This document shows, piece after piece, positions 8,262-17,800 of a DNA stretch of 64,000 nucleotides. This stretch comes from Alkalibacillus almallahensis (lineage in GTDB: Bacteria; Bacillota; Bacilli; Bacillales; Alkalibacillaceae). Numbering within the stretch: position 1 is the first letter of the stretch; each line of letters begins with the position of its first letter. The stretch covers positions 1-64,000 of the forward strand of contig NZ_JAASRU010000001.1 in NCBI RefSeq assembly GCF_011761495.1, in the 5' to 3' direction. Below the pieces are notes generated by a model. It worked only from the letters and a program-made list of their open reading frames with translations. It was not told where the DNA came from and ran no database searches. The position numbers and the translations under genes are program-made.

Positions 8262-8534
8262 ATGAATTATCATTACCCGATTGATCCTGATTGGTCGACG
8301 GAAGAAGTGATGCAAGTTATTCAGTTTTTTAACACAGTAGAATCGGCTTATGAAGAACAAGTAACGGCAAAACAAGTATTAGATGATTACAAACAATTCA
8401 AAGCAGTTGTGCCTTCTAAGAGTGAAGAAAAATCGATGTTTAAAACTTTTGAAAAAGAAACGGATTATATCCCTTATCGAGTCGTGAAAAAAGCACAAGA
8501 ATTGAATGAACAAGACTCATTTTCTATGACTTAA
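8262..8534 (+). CDS. yktA: UPF0223 family protein YktA
   Basis: A 90-residue cytosolic protein of unknown function, conserved in Bacilli. It begins with YHYPIDPDWST-like sequence and keeps the family's YEEQV and KSMFKTFEKETDYIPYRVVKKA stretches. It is followed by yktB and suhB as in B. subtilis, which supports the assignment. The ribosome site is AGAGGTGACAG, 5 bases or so from the ATG. Confidence 0.9.
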   Translation: MNYHYPIDPDWSTEEVMQVIQFFNTVESAYEEQVTAKQVLDDYKQFKAVVPSKSEEKSMFKTFEKETDYIPYRVVKKAQELNEQDSFSMT

Positions 8535-8539
8535 TAGTT

Positions 8540-8966
8540 AAGAAGTTGGAACAAAATAATAATTAGCTATACAAAATATGAATGTTTGAAATAATCATAG
8601 GAAAGCAGTAGCAAAGCGGAATCAACACACGTAGACGCCTGCGGGAACAGCACGCGTCTCGAGACCCCGCAGGCCCCGCTTTTGGGCTGAGGGATGCACC
8701 TGCGTCTTCTAGTAACGCTTCGAAGCGGGCTTCCTCGGTGCAAGTTTCAAGGTAGCTTATTCGATGGTGTCGCCTGGCTCGAGCCGTGCCCCGGTAAAGG
8801 AAACACAGCGATTGCGTAAGCAGAGCTGATGTTGAGCTTATGTCACGTAGAACCAAGCGAAGTGTTTTGATGGAGCGTCATTTAAGCAGAAACCCCGACC
8901 GATTTATTTTTCATAAAAATCGGTCGGGGTTTACTTTGCATTATTAGTTTTGTCTCAACCTCTTTT
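8540..8966 (+). repeat. Structured MITE-like element, long copy A
   Basis: A GC-rich intergenic block that also occurs, shorter, at 18256-18543. Imperfect terminal inverted repeats (GTTGGAACAAAA at 8545 and TTTTGTCTCAACC ending 8960) enclose a core. The core contains AAAGCGG/CCGCTTT (8613, 8676), GCCTGCGGG/CCCGCAGGC (8637, 8666) and a 16-bp 3' hairpin (8890-8905 with 8917-8932). Relative to copy B it has two extra segments, about 8693-8777 and 8791-8852. It lies between the convergent ends of yktA and yktB and probably also ends transcription. It encodes no transposase. Similar GC-rich repeats are common in Bacillaceae intergenes. Confidence 0.8.
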
Positions 8967-8968
8967 GG

Positions 8969-9604
8969 TTACTGTAGTTTTTTCGTCAGATTATAAAGCG
9001 GCATTAGTGTTCTAACAGCTTCATCAAATAATTCCATCATCGTTTCCTCATCCTGTAAACGTTCATCATCACGATTGAAAACTTGACCACATAATATTTC
9101 GGCTTTTTTCACCGTTTCTAAACGTTCCACAAGTTCATCAAATTCTCGATCTTTAACATCTTTATGACTAATTGTTTCAGGTTTTGTGTGGTCTTTAGAC
9201 CATACAAAGTTATCAGGAATTTGACTGAGAATCTCTTGTTTGTTTGCCTTTAATTGTTTTGCGAAATCTTCTTTAATTGGACTTTCGTAAATAACGGCAA
9301 ACCAAATAAATACATGGGATTCCCACATGCCAATTTGGAAGTGCGGAAGCTTTTTATAACCACGTTGATTATTCGCAAGGGCAGCCCACGTGTCGTTAGG
9401 TGGATTTGTTTTACGACGTGCGTGTTTAGCAACGTGAATATACATTTGATCGCCAGCAAGTGAGGAAACAGTAGGTTCTAAACGTTCTGCAATATCTTGA
9501 AGTTTGGGCGATATGCGGCTTTTAAGCTCAGTCATTCGCTCATCTAATCCGTCAATCGTAAAAACGTCAAAGTCTTTTTGGCTAAATCCATTAAACGTTG
9601 TCAT
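8969..9604 (-). CDS. yktB: DUF1054 family protein YktB
   Basis: Cytosolic protein of 211 aa, unknown function. It matches the YktB family in length and in stretches such as GFSQKDFDVFTIDGLDERM, HVAKHARRKTNPPNDTW and PHFQIGMWESHVFIWFAVIYE. Known structures of the family have an alpha/beta fold (established knowledge, not seen here). AAGGAGTG lies 6 bases before the ATG. It is divergent from suhB and its 3' end abuts the structured repeat. Confidence 0.92.
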   Translation of the reverse strand: MTTFNGFSQKDFDVFTIDGLDERMTELKSRISPKLQDIAERLEPTVSSLAGDQMYIHVAKHARRKTNPPNDTWAALANNQRGYKKLPHFQIGMWESHVFIWFAVIYESPIKEDFAKQLKANKQEILSQIPDNFVWSKDHTKPETISHKDVKDREFDELVERLETVKKAEILCGQVFNRDDERLQDEETMMELFDEAVRTLMPLYNLTKKLQ

Positions 9605-9762
9605 GCAAACACTCCTTGTTCAATTAATGTTCGTATTATGTCGAATTCGTTAGTTATTTTAACATATTTAGCTCATCTTGTAGCATGAAACCCTTTAGCT
9701 TATGCGGGTTAATTATTTTTGTTATAATATAGTTACTGAATAGAGAAAAAGGGGTTCTGTTA

Positions 9763-10563
9763 ATGGATAATCGCAGCAAACAATCGATGTTAGATCAAGC
9801 TAAACAATGGGTTTATGATGCTGGTCAATTGATCCGAGATATGATGGAAAGCCCGTATCAGATTAATACCAAAAAAGATCACAAAGATCTAGTGACTGAA
9901 GTTGATGAAGCGACAGAACAATTCTTACTTAATAAAATTAAGTCGATCTATCCTGACCATCAAGTGATGGGGGAAGAAGGTGTAGGTGAAGATGTTAAAT
10001 CACTAGAAGGCACCGTATGGATTATTGATCCTATCGATGGAACGATGAATTTTGTTCATCAGAAACGATTTTTTGCAATTTCAGTAGGTATCTATCATGA
10101 AGGAATTGGCGAGATTGGCCTCATCTATGATGTGATGGGCGATGTGATGTATGAAGCTGCACGTGGTCAAGGAGCTTACAAAAACCGAAGACGCCTACAA
10201 TCCTTGGATCAAACGAAAACACTAGAGGACGCTCTAATCGGTTTAAATAATGTTTGGGCTATGCCTAATCGGCGTCTGAAGGAAACGACGATTCATCAGC
10301 TTATTGCTAAGGCCAAAGGAACTCGTTCGTATGGATCGGCTGCTTTAGAATTTGCTTTTATTGCTGAAGGGATTATCGATGCCTATGTCACTATGCGTCT
10401 AGCTCCATGGGACGTAGCTGCTGGAATGATTCTAGTGAATGAAGTGGGGGGTATGACCACGCAAATAGATGGATCGCCTCTTGATTTGTTACAAAAAAAT
10501 ACGGTAATTTGTGCTAATCAGGCAATCCACTCTGAGCTATTAACTTATATTGAACCGAAATAG
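9763..10563 (+). CDS. suhB: Inositol monophosphatase family protein
   Basis: Magnesium-dependent sugar-phosphate phosphatase (inositol-1-phosphate or related substrate), 266 aa. The metal-site motifs are complete: GEE near residue 70, WIIDPIDGTMNF (about 86-97) and the C-terminal WDVAAGMILVNEVGG. Orthologue by position of B. subtilis yktC. AAGGGG precedes the ATG; a TATAAT at 9723-9728 is a possible -10 element without a good -35. It is monocistronic and convergent with ylaF. Substrate is not certain, since family members also act on NADP or fructose bisphosphate. Confidence 0.92.
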   Translation: MDNRSKQSMLDQAKQWVYDAGQLIRDMMESPYQINTKKDHKDLVTEVDEATEQFLLNKIKSIYPDHQVMGEEGVGEDVKSLEGTVWIIDPIDGTMNFVHQKRFFAISVGIYHEGIGEIGLIYDVMGDVMYEAARGQGAYKNRRRLQSLDQTKTLEDALIGLNNVWAMPNRRLKETTIHQLIAKAKGTRSYGSAALEFAFIAEGIIDAYVTMRLAPWDVAAGMILVNEVGGMTTQIDGSPLDLLQKNTVICANQAIHSELLTYIEPK

Positions 10564-10566
10564 AAA

Positions 10567-10595
10567 GCGAGCGCCTACGTTAAGTAAGCGCTCGT
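10567..10595. terminator. Shared terminator between suhB and ylaF
   Basis: CGAGCGC (10568-10574) pairs with GCGCTCG (10588-10594), followed by GTTTATT. It sits between the two convergent stop codons. Confidence 0.75.
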
Positions 10596-10775
10596 TTATT
10601 GTTCATCACGTTGATATTCGCTTTTTAATTTAAAGCCATATCCCATTAAAGCTAAACCTGAGAAGAAAAAGAGGGCCATTAACCCATAATTTCTATAGCT
10701 GATGACAATCGCGGTTGCTATAAAGCAGGATACGATAATAATAGCAAGTATGAGCATTTTCGTTTCGTATTTCAT
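10596..10775 (-). CDS. ylaF: DUF5325 family small membrane protein YlaF
   Basis: A 59-residue protein with two hydrophobic segments, about residues 7-25 (MLILAIIIVSCFIATAIVI) and 31-47, and a charged C-terminus KLKSEYQRDEQ. Size, topology and position (next to suhB, before ylaH) match YlaF. GAGGTG lies 6 bases before the ATG. In B. subtilis typA (ylaG) follows; here there is none. Function unknown. Confidence 0.82.
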   Translation of the reverse strand: MKYETKMLILAIIIVSCFIATAIVISYRNYGLMALFFFSGLALMGYGFKLKSEYQRDEQ

Positions 10776-10905
10776 GATTTCACCTCATTCATATTAAGTG
10801 TACACGATGTGACAAATTTTGAAAACATTCAATTCCTATGTAGCACAACGTTTTCGGATTTAGTATGATGGTAAAGGGTAAGAAGGTTAGAAAAGAGGGA
10901 TTATT

Positions 10906-11235
10906 GTGGACTCAGAATCAATTGAAGCAGCAGACCAGCATTTTCGCTTTGCACCGATTGAACAATATTTTCTTGTAGATGTTGGCGGTGAAGCGGGCTT
11001 TTGGTTATTATTTTTAGCTATTGCTGTATTTGCGATCATCACATATAAATTAGGGTTTGCTAAACAATTGCCGATCGGTAAATCGTTGATTGTTTATGGA
11101 CTGTTAGTATTAGGTTGCTTTTTATTAATTTTATTTGCGGTCTTTTCGTTACCTATTGTTGAAGTATTAATGATTGTATCGGCGGTGTTAGGTATTTATC
11201 GTTTTCGCCTCCATCGTGAACGAAATACGAATTAG
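10906..11235 (+). CDS. ylaH: YlaH-like membrane protein
   Basis: Integral membrane protein of 109 aa, function unknown. The N-terminus is polar, with SESIEAADQHFRFAPIEQYF, and the three hydrophobic segments lie at about 33-53, 62-80 and 84-100. Sequence and position fit the YlaH family of Bacillaceae. The start is GTG with AGAGGG about 6 bases before it. Confidence 0.88.
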   Translation: MDSESIEAADQHFRFAPIEQYFLVDVGGEAGFWLLFLAIAVFAIITYKLGFAKQLPIGKSLIVYGLLVLGCFLLILFAVFSLPIVEVLMIVSAVLGIYRFRLHRERNTN

Positions 11236-11241
11236 AATGTT

Positions 11242-11286
11242 AAAATTCCGGAGGGCTAAATTGCTTAAGCCTTCCGGAATTTTTTA
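11242..11286 (+). terminator. Intrinsic terminator after ylaH
   Basis: AAAATTCCGGAGGGCT pairs with AGCCTTCCGGAATTTT with one internal mismatch, followed by T5. Confidence 0.92.
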
Positions 11287-11315
11287 ATGAGAATTGTAAA
11301 AAATTCGCTCTCAAC

Positions 11316-11519
11316 CTATCTTAAATATTCATCATACTCATCCGTTTGATAAGTTTTAAAGTGTGGTGATTGTTTTCGCTCAATTGTTTTAGTTGTAATA
11401 CGCTCAGAACACTCTTCACATAGATAGGAAATTTTTCTTTTTTTCCGTAATTGCTTTGCTAATAGTGAAACCGAATCGATTTTGTCTATTTGATCGCATA
11501 GCACACATTGTGCACGCAT
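11316..11519 (-). CDS. ylaI: YlaI family zinc-ribbon protein (DUF2197)
   Basis: Small cytosolic protein of 67 aa with two CxxC knuckles, CVLC near residue 5 and CEEC near residue 38, so probably a zinc ribbon. Sequence (AKQLRKKRKISYLCEECSERI) and place match YlaI. Start at 11519 is preferred: GAGGTG lies 6 bases before it, while the in-frame GTG at 11528 overlaps that site. Function unknown. Confidence 0.87.
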   Translation of the reverse strand: MRAQCVLCDQIDKIDSVSLLAKQLRKKRKISYLCEECSERITTKTIERKQSPHFKTYQTDEYDEYLR

Positions 11520-11553
11520 TTCGATCACCTCAATTAATTCATCTATAGCTTGT

Positions 11554-11583
11554 ATTATAGCACGACAAACAAAAAATTGTCAT
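11554..11583 (-). promoter_or_regulatory. Promoter of ylaI
   Basis: On the minus strand ATGACA (11583-11578), an 18-base spacer and TATAAT (11559-11554) with an upstream TGC extension. Confidence 0.7.
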
Positions 11584-11654
11584 TTCGATGTTTGAAATAG
11601 TAGCATCAGGGAATACCTTAACTAAGAAATTTTTCATTTCAGGAGGGAACTTTT

Positions 11655-11906
11655 ATGTCTAGAAAACTTATTATTTCATCAGCAATTGCTGCTGGAGCGG
11701 CCGTCACATCTTATTTATTAATTGATGAGAATAGACGTCAGGATGTAAAAAACAAAATTAATGATTTTACAAATTACTTAACAGGAGAAAGATTCCCGAT
11801 TGAGGAAGCGGGTAAGCCTGAATTAGATGATCTTGAAAATTCTGAAATGGTAGCAGAAGGATCTCAATTCGGTGTGCAATATTATAATGAAGTGAAGTCA
11901 GAGTAA
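11655..11906 (+). CDS. Small YtxH-like hypothetical protein
   Basis: Not firmly recognised. The 83-aa product has a short hydrophobic N-terminal segment (residues 4-22, LIISSAIAAGAAVTSYLLI) followed by basic and then acidic, amphipathic sequence. This resembles the one-helix YtxH/general-stress type of small membrane protein. A strong AGGAGGG precedes the ATG by 8 bases, and a terminator follows. Role unknown. Confidence 0.75.
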   Translation: MSRKLIISSAIAAGAAVTSYLLIDENRRQDVKNKINDFTNYLTGERFPIEEAGKPELDDLENSEMVAEGSQFGVQYYNEVKSE

Positions 11907-11909
11907 ATT

Positions 11910-11943
11910 TAACTCCCAAAAAGTCAATCCTTTTTGGGAGTTA
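11910..11943. terminator. Bidirectional terminator
   Basis: AACTCCCAAAAAG/CTTTTTGGGAGTT perfect 13-bp stem between convergent genes. The T tracts inside the stem and downstream can serve either strand. Confidence 0.85.
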
Positions 11944-11949
11944 GTTTTA

Positions 11950-12540
11950 TTATGAAGATGTTTCCTGCTGAGGTGGGTTTTGAGGGTGGCGTTGCTGTTC
12001 GTCCGTTTGCTGTTCATTCGTTTGTTCTTCATATGAAGGAGCTTGATTTGATTCTGGAGGAGTTTCTGGAATGTAACGACCCACAAGATTAGCTATTTCA
12101 TTAACAATGACATGTTGTGCTTCTCCCTCTCGGATACCACGGTTGATTTCTTGGATACGTGCAACGATATCTCCACCGGCGACAACAAATGCATAATGGC
12201 CGTATGGGTCATCTTTTAATGCTTCAGCAACCGTGTATTTAACACTACCTACACGTGAGCGACTAAGATCATCAGTCACATTAATACCAACAATCGTATA
12301 ACGACCGAACACTAATGCATTAGCTTCTTCAACTTCTTCGACTTCAGCAGCAATTTGGGAGAGACGATCTGCTGCTTCTTGGTTCGTATGGTCGCGGTTT
12401 TGGGGTTTTTCTGAATCTTCGACTTGAATAATGTGTTCTTCATTGATATTAGAATCAATTGAATCCATTTCAGGTTCATTTTGACAAGCATACATTCCCA
12501 TAAGCGCTAAAAGAAATGAGCCAATTATAAAATATCTCAT
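11950..12540 (-). CDS. ylaJ: YhcN/YlaJ family sporulation lipoprotein
   Basis: Predicted lipoprotein of 196 aa; the lipobox MYAC places the lipidated Cys near residue 19. The central domain contains RLSQIAAEVEEVEEANALVFGRYTIVGINV and VGSVKYTVAEALKDDPYGHYAFVVA, typical of the YhcN/YlaJ family, whose members are found in the spore membrane and affect germination. The C-terminal 30 residues are Gln/Glu/Pro-rich. Start at 12540 (ATG) is preferred over the in-frame TTG at 12543 because AGGAG is then 8 bases away. It is followed downstream on the same strand orientation by no partner; ylaK is missing. Confidence 0.88.
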   Translation of the reverse strand: MRYFIIGSFLLALMGMYACQNEPEMDSIDSNINEEHIIQVEDSEKPQNRDHTNQEAADRLSQIAAEVEEVEEANALVFGRYTIVGINVTDDLSRSRVGSVKYTVAEALKDDPYGHYAFVVAGGDIVARIQEINRGIREGEAQHVIVNEIANLVGRYIPETPPESNQAPSYEEQTNEQQTDEQQRHPQNPPQQETSS

Positions 12541-12608
12541 CAAAAAACTCCTTTTTAGCTTAGTATTAAGTTAAAAGGAGCTTTTAATCGTAACAAGATT
12601 ATCCAATT

Positions 12609-13088
12609 TTAAACGACGGTAATTTCGCCTACACCTTGATAAGGATTAGCTTGATTAGAACCATCAGGTAAAATCACATGAACAGGACCAGATTCTTTTA
12701 ATGGTTTTCCATCAACTGAGAACAATAGATAACAATTAATTAAATCTGAAATCGAAATACGTTTCTCACCATTATCGGTATGTAAAATGGCTTCTGTAGC
12801 ATCAGCGCTAGGCTCTGCATTATGGATGAAATGTTGAAGTGGCATCACATAACTGTTTTCTAATGCCTTCTTTCGATTGTATCGATCGACACTATCGTTA
12901 ATTGGAGGATTAATTTTTTGTTGATACTGTTGAACTGTTAAAGCATCATCCGCTTTATCCTCTTGTTGTTCATCTTGTGGTGTTTGATTAAACACTTCGT
13001 CTAATAACACTTTCCGGTCATCAAAAATCCATACAGTGGGATCGAGAGTGATTGGAAAGCCAACGTTTCCTTTAATTTGTACGATCAT
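12609..13088 (-). CDS. Conserved hypothetical protein, probably YlaL
   Basis: Cytosolic 159-aa protein with no signal peptide or membrane helix. It starts MIVQIKGNVGFPITLDPTVWIFDDRK, has an acidic Gln-rich stretch at about 50-70, and ends in a beta-rich domain with LIPDG-like VILPDGSNQANPYQGVGEITV. Homologues in Bacilli are sometimes labelled peptidyl-prolyl isomerase, which I cannot support from motifs. Its place between ylaJ and glsA (ylaM) suggests ylaL. GAGGTG lies 6 bases before the ATG at 13088. Confidence 0.75.
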   Translation of the reverse strand: MIVQIKGNVGFPITLDPTVWIFDDRKVLLDEVFNQTPQDEQQEDKADDALTVQQYQQKINPPINDSVDRYNRKKALENSYVMPLQHFIHNAEPSADATEAILHTDNGEKRISISDLINCYLLFSVDGKPLKESGPVHVILPDGSNQANPYQGVGEITVV

Positions 13089-13195
13089 GACGTGCACCTC
13101 TTTCTATAAGAACAATCAATTTTGGGTCATTTTTTATAGACCGATAAGTTGATTATATCTAAAAATAGCTAATCATGCATTAAGGAGAGATGATA

Positions 13196-14125
13196 ATGAG
13201 TTTTGTTTCAAAGAAAGAACTTGATTACTGGTTAGAACATGTGCGAATTTATGCTAATAATGGAACAGTCGCCGATTATATTCCTGCCTTAGCTAATCAA
13301 AGTCCTGAAATTAGTGCGGCGGCTTTTTATAGTGTTGATGGTGAAAGTCCAAGTACTGGACAATCAAATTATACATTTACCATACAAAGTGTATCCAAAG
13401 TTTTCATATTAGCGTTGGCGTTAATTCAACATGGAGAAGAAGCGGTATTTAATCGTGTAGGTAAAGAGCCCTCAAGTGATCCTTTTTATTCGATACGTAA
13501 GTTAGAACTTGAATCGCCGGGAAAACCACTCAATCCAATGATTAATGCTGGAGCGCTTGCCGTAACCAATATGATTCGTGGTCGTCATTCTGAAGAGATG
13601 GTGGAAGAAATCTTAGACTTTATTCGACGTTTATGTCAAGATGATTCAATTTCTTATGATCGCGACGTTGCTGAATCTGAATTTCAGACAGCTTTTTTGA
13701 ATCGCTCATTAGCTTATTTCATGAAACAAAATGGAATCATTACAGGAAGTGTTGAAGAATTATTAGATGTCTACACGAAACAATGTGCGATTGAATTGAA
13801 TGTAAAGCAATTGGCGAGGATCGGTGCTGTTTTTGCGAATGATGGGCGAGATCCTGATACGAATGTTCCTCTTATACCAGCAACTGTCGCAAGAATTTGT
13901 AAGACTTTTATGGTCACATGTGGAATGTATGATTACTCTGGAACATTTGCGATCAATGTGGGGATCCCTGCTAAAAGTGGAGTTTCCGGAGCAATACTTG
14001 GTGTAATCAAAAATGAAGGAGGTCTGGCTGTATTTGGGCCTTCATTAGATGAGAAGGGTAACAGTGTAGTGGGCATCGAATTATTAGAAAAACTTGCACA
14101 AGAAAAGAAATGGTCGATTTATTAA
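13196..14125 (+). CDS. glsA: Glutaminase
   Basis: Hydrolyses L-glutamine to glutamate and ammonia. The 309-aa product has the serine beta-lactamase-like fold of the glutaminase family: SVSK (catalytic SxxK, about residue 64), NPMINAGALA, and the C-terminal GVSGAILGVIKNEGGLAVFGP. Position before ylaN corresponds to B. subtilis ylaM (glsA2). AAGGAG lies 8 bases before the ATG at 13196, better placed than the in-frame ATG at 13190. In salt-adapted bacilli, glutamate is a major solute, so the enzyme may feed that pool (inference). Confidence 0.95.
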   Translation: MSFVSKKELDYWLEHVRIYANNGTVADYIPALANQSPEISAAAFYSVDGESPSTGQSNYTFTIQSVSKVFILALALIQHGEEAVFNRVGKEPSSDPFYSIRKLELESPGKPLNPMINAGALAVTNMIRGRHSEEMVEEILDFIRRLCQDDSISYDRDVAESEFQTAFLNRSLAYFMKQNGIITGSVEELLDVYTKQCAIELNVKQLARIGAVFANDGRDPDTNVPLIPATVARICKTFMVTCGMYDYSGTFAINVGIPAKSGVSGAILGVIKNEGGLAVFGPSLDEKGNSVVGIELLEKLAQEKKWSIY

Positions 14126-14217
14126 AATTCTTCTTTATAACTAGATTTCTTGCATTTTCAGCTGTGAAACGGTAGTATAATTAAGTAGATAGGATTAATA
14201 GGTAAGGGGGAATTTTC

Positions 14218-14508
14218 GTGTCATCTCATGTAGCGCTTGAAGAAAATGAACAAGCACTCGCCCTCTTAAAGGCAGATGCGGATAAAATATTGCAATTAAT
14301 TAAAGTGCAAATGGATAACTTAACTATGCCGCAATGTCCTCTTTACGAAGAGGTTTTAGATACACAAATGTTTGGATTGTCTCGCGAGATTAATTTCGCT
14401 GTTCGTTTAAATTTAATACACGAAGATACAGGTAAAGAAATCATGGAGAATTTAGAGCGAGAGTTAAGTGCCTTACACGATGCGGCTCAGGCACAAAAGT
14501 CGACTTAA
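14218..14508 (+). CDS. ylaN: UPF0358 family protein YlaN
   Basis: Cytosolic 96-aa helical protein. It shows the family's [44 protein letters not shown] core. Recent work on homologues describes YlaN as an iron-responsive partner that counteracts the Fur repressor (established for B. subtilis and S. aureus, not testable here). The start is GTG with AAGGGGG upstream. Confidence 0.95.
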   Translation: MSSHVALEENEQALALLKADADKILQLIKVQMDNLTMPQCPLYEEVLDTQMFGLSREINFAVRLNLIHEDTGKEIMENLERELSALHDAAQAQKST

Positions 14509-14511
14509 TAG

Positions 14512-14560
14512 AAACTCAAACTAATGGCTTAATATAAGTTATTAGTTTGAGTTTTTTTTT
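14512..14560 (+). terminator. Intrinsic terminator after ylaN
   Basis: AAACTCAAACTAAT/ATTAGTTTGAGTTT 14-bp stem, extended inside by CTTA/TAAG, followed by T9. Bases 14562-14807 are AT-rich and presumably hold the pycA promoter; I see no clear consensus there. Confidence 0.94.
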
Positions 14561-14807
14561 ATTTTCTCGATTTCATTGGTATTATAGTGCTTTATTAATA
14601 AAATCCACCAACAACTGTTAAAATTAGTCTTTTTGATCAATGAGATGCAATATTCTTTGGTATTAGCCTTATTTCGAAGCATTACATCATTAGACAAAAA
14701 TAATTTTTTCATGTAATCTAAAAAATATTCAGATATTTAAGTAAATATCCTAATGGTAATCAAGTATTAATCGATGCTTAGAATAATCATTCATTGGAGG
14801 TAAAACT

Positions 14808-17800
14808 ATGGCAGACCTTAAATCATTTAATAAAGTTTTGGTCGCGAATCGAGGAGAGATTGCGATTCGTGTGTTTCGTGCGTGTACAGAAATGAATATT
14901 AGAACAGTAGCGATTTATTCAGAAGAAGATACAGGATCGTATCATCGTTATAAAGCTGATGAATCGTACTTAATTGGTCAAGGTAAAAAACCAATTGATG
15001 CTTATTTAGATATCGAGGGGATCATTGAATTAGCGAAAGAAGTCGATGTTGACGCGATTCACCCAGGTTATGGTTTTCTATCTGAGAATATTGAATTTGC
15101 TAAACGATGTGAAGAAGAAGGAATAACTTTCATTGGACCATCAAGCGATTTATTACATACGTTTGGTGATAAAGTAAGAGCGCGAGAAGCGGCTGTGAAT
15201 GCTGATATACCCGTTATACCAGGAACGGATGGGCCTGTATCATCTGTTGAAGAAGTAGAAACGTTTGTTGAAGAACATGGTTTACCGATTATGATTAAAG
15301 CTGCGTTAGGTGGCGGTGGACGTGGTATGCGCATTGTTCGCACACGTCAGTCTCTTCGCGATTCATATGAACGTGCAAAATCAGAAGCAAGAGCTGCTTT
15401 TGGTAGTGATGAGGTTTACGTTGAAAAACTAGTCGAACAACCGAAACACATTGAAGTACAAATTTTAGGTGACCACCAAGGGGATATTGTCCACTTATAT
15501 GAACGAGACTGTTCAATTCAGCGTCGTCACCAAAAAGTGGTTGAAATTGCTCCAAGTATTTCATTAGATGAAAAACAACGTGAAGATATTTGTGATGCAG
15601 CTGTGAAATTAATGAATTCAGTTGATTATGTTAACGCTGGGACAGTTGAATTCCTAGTAACTGAAGATGAATTTTTCTTTATTGAAGTCAACCCGCGGGT
15701 CCAAGTAGAACATACGATTACTGAAATGATTACAGGGATCGATATTGTTCAGTCACAAATCCGTATCGCAATGGGTTATACATTACACAGTCATGATGTT
15801 GGTATTCCTAGACAAGAGGATGTCATTACACACGGTTATGCCATTCAATCACGTGTTACAACAGAAGATCCACTTAATCAGTTCATGCCGGATACAGGAA
15901 AAATTATGGCCTATCGTACAGGTGGAGGTTTCGGTGTACGCTTAGATGCTGGTAATGGCTTTCAAGGTGCTGTTATTTCGCCTCATTATGATTCCTTACT
16001 CGTTAAAGTTTCGACATGGGCGCTTACATTTGAACAAGCTGCCCATAAGATGGTTCGTAATTTAAAAGAATTCCGTATTCGAGGCATTAAAACGAATATT
16101 CCATTTTTAGAGAATGTCATTCAGCATAATAAGTTCTTGAATGGGACTTATGACACGACGTTTATTGATACTACACCTGAATTATTTGTGTTCTCGAAAA
16201 GATTTGACCGCGGAACGAAATTATTGTCTTATTTAGGCTATACAACGGTAAACGCTCCTGCAGCAACGGGAGTTGATAAAAAACCACTGTTCTCAAATCC
16301 GCGATTACCTGATGTGGATAAACATTCGCCATACCCAAATGGAACGAAACAAATCTTAGAGGAACATGGTCCTAAAGCAGTTGCTGATTGGTTGAGTGAA
16401 CAAAATGAAGTGCAGTTAACTGACACGACATTTCGAGATGCTCATCAGTCGTTATTAGCAACACGTGTTCGTTCTAAAGATTTATATCAAGTAGCTGAAC
16501 CAACAGCAAAATTATTACCTAATTTATTCTCAGTCGAAATGTGGGGCGGAGCAACATTTGATGTGTCATACCGTTTCTTGAAAGAAGATCCATGGGAACG
16601 ACTGCAAACTTTACGTGAGAAAATGCCAAACGTACTCTTCCAGATGTTACTCAGAGCGAGTAATGCAGTCGGATATAAAAACTATCCAGATAATGTTATT
16701 GATGATTTTGTTGAACAAAGTGCTGAAGCAGGAATCGATATCTTTAGAATCTTCGATAGCTTGAATTGGGTTGAAGGTATGATCCCAGCCATTGAAGCTG
16801 TTCGTAAGCAAAACAAAGTAGCTGAAGCGGCTATTTGCTATACGGGTGATATTTTAGATCCTAAACGCGATAAGTATGATCTAGACTATTACGTTAATCT
16901 GGCGAAAACATTAGAAGAAGCAGGAGCTCATATTCTAGGAATTAAAGATATGGCCGGGTTATTGAAACCTGAAGCAGCTTATCAATTGATTAGCGCACTA
17001 AAAGAAGCAGTATCAATTCCAATTCACCTACACACACATGATACGAGTGGTAATGGTATTATGATGTATTCTCGCGCTGTAGAGGCTGGTGTCGATGCAG
17101 TTGATGTGGCAACAAGTGCTATGGCTGGTAGTACATCTCAACCTAGTGCGAATAGTCTGTATTACGCTTTAGAAGGTTCTAGTAAGCAACCAAATGTTGA
17201 TATTGCGTCTTACAATTATTTATCAAGATACTGGGAAGATATTCGACAGTATTATAATCAATTTGAAAACGGGTTGAAATCACCTCACCCAGAAGTTTAT
17301 TTTCATGAGATGCCAGGCGGTCAATACTCAAACTTACAACAACAAGCGAAAGCTGTTGGCTTAGGTGATCGCTGGGATGAAGTGAAAGAGATGTATCGCA
17401 ATGTAAACGATATGTTTGGCGATATCGTTAAAGTTACACCATCATCAAAAATTGTTGGTGATATGGCATTGTTTATGGTGCAAAACGAATTGACCGTTGA
17501 TGATGTTTATGAAAAGGGTGAATCGCTTGATTTCCCTGATTCTGTCGTTGAATTCTTCCAAGGTTATATCGGCCAACCTTATAAAGGCTTTCCAAAAGAA
17601 TTACAGCGTATTGTGTTAAAAGGTCGAGAAGCTATTGAAACACGTCCTGGTAAAACACTCAAACCTGTTAATTTTGAAGCATTAAAAGAGCAACTTTACG
17701 AGAAACTAGATCGACAAGTGACGCCATTTGAAATTGTATCCTATGCTTTGTATCCAAAAGTATTTTTGGATTACCAAAAGTTTGTTGATCAATACGGTGA

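Noticed and set aside
8563-8856. 97-codon open frame on the minus strand in the structured repeat
   Set aside because: It arises from GC-rich repeat sequence, lacks a ribosome site, and the shorter copy B does not preserve it as a full frame.
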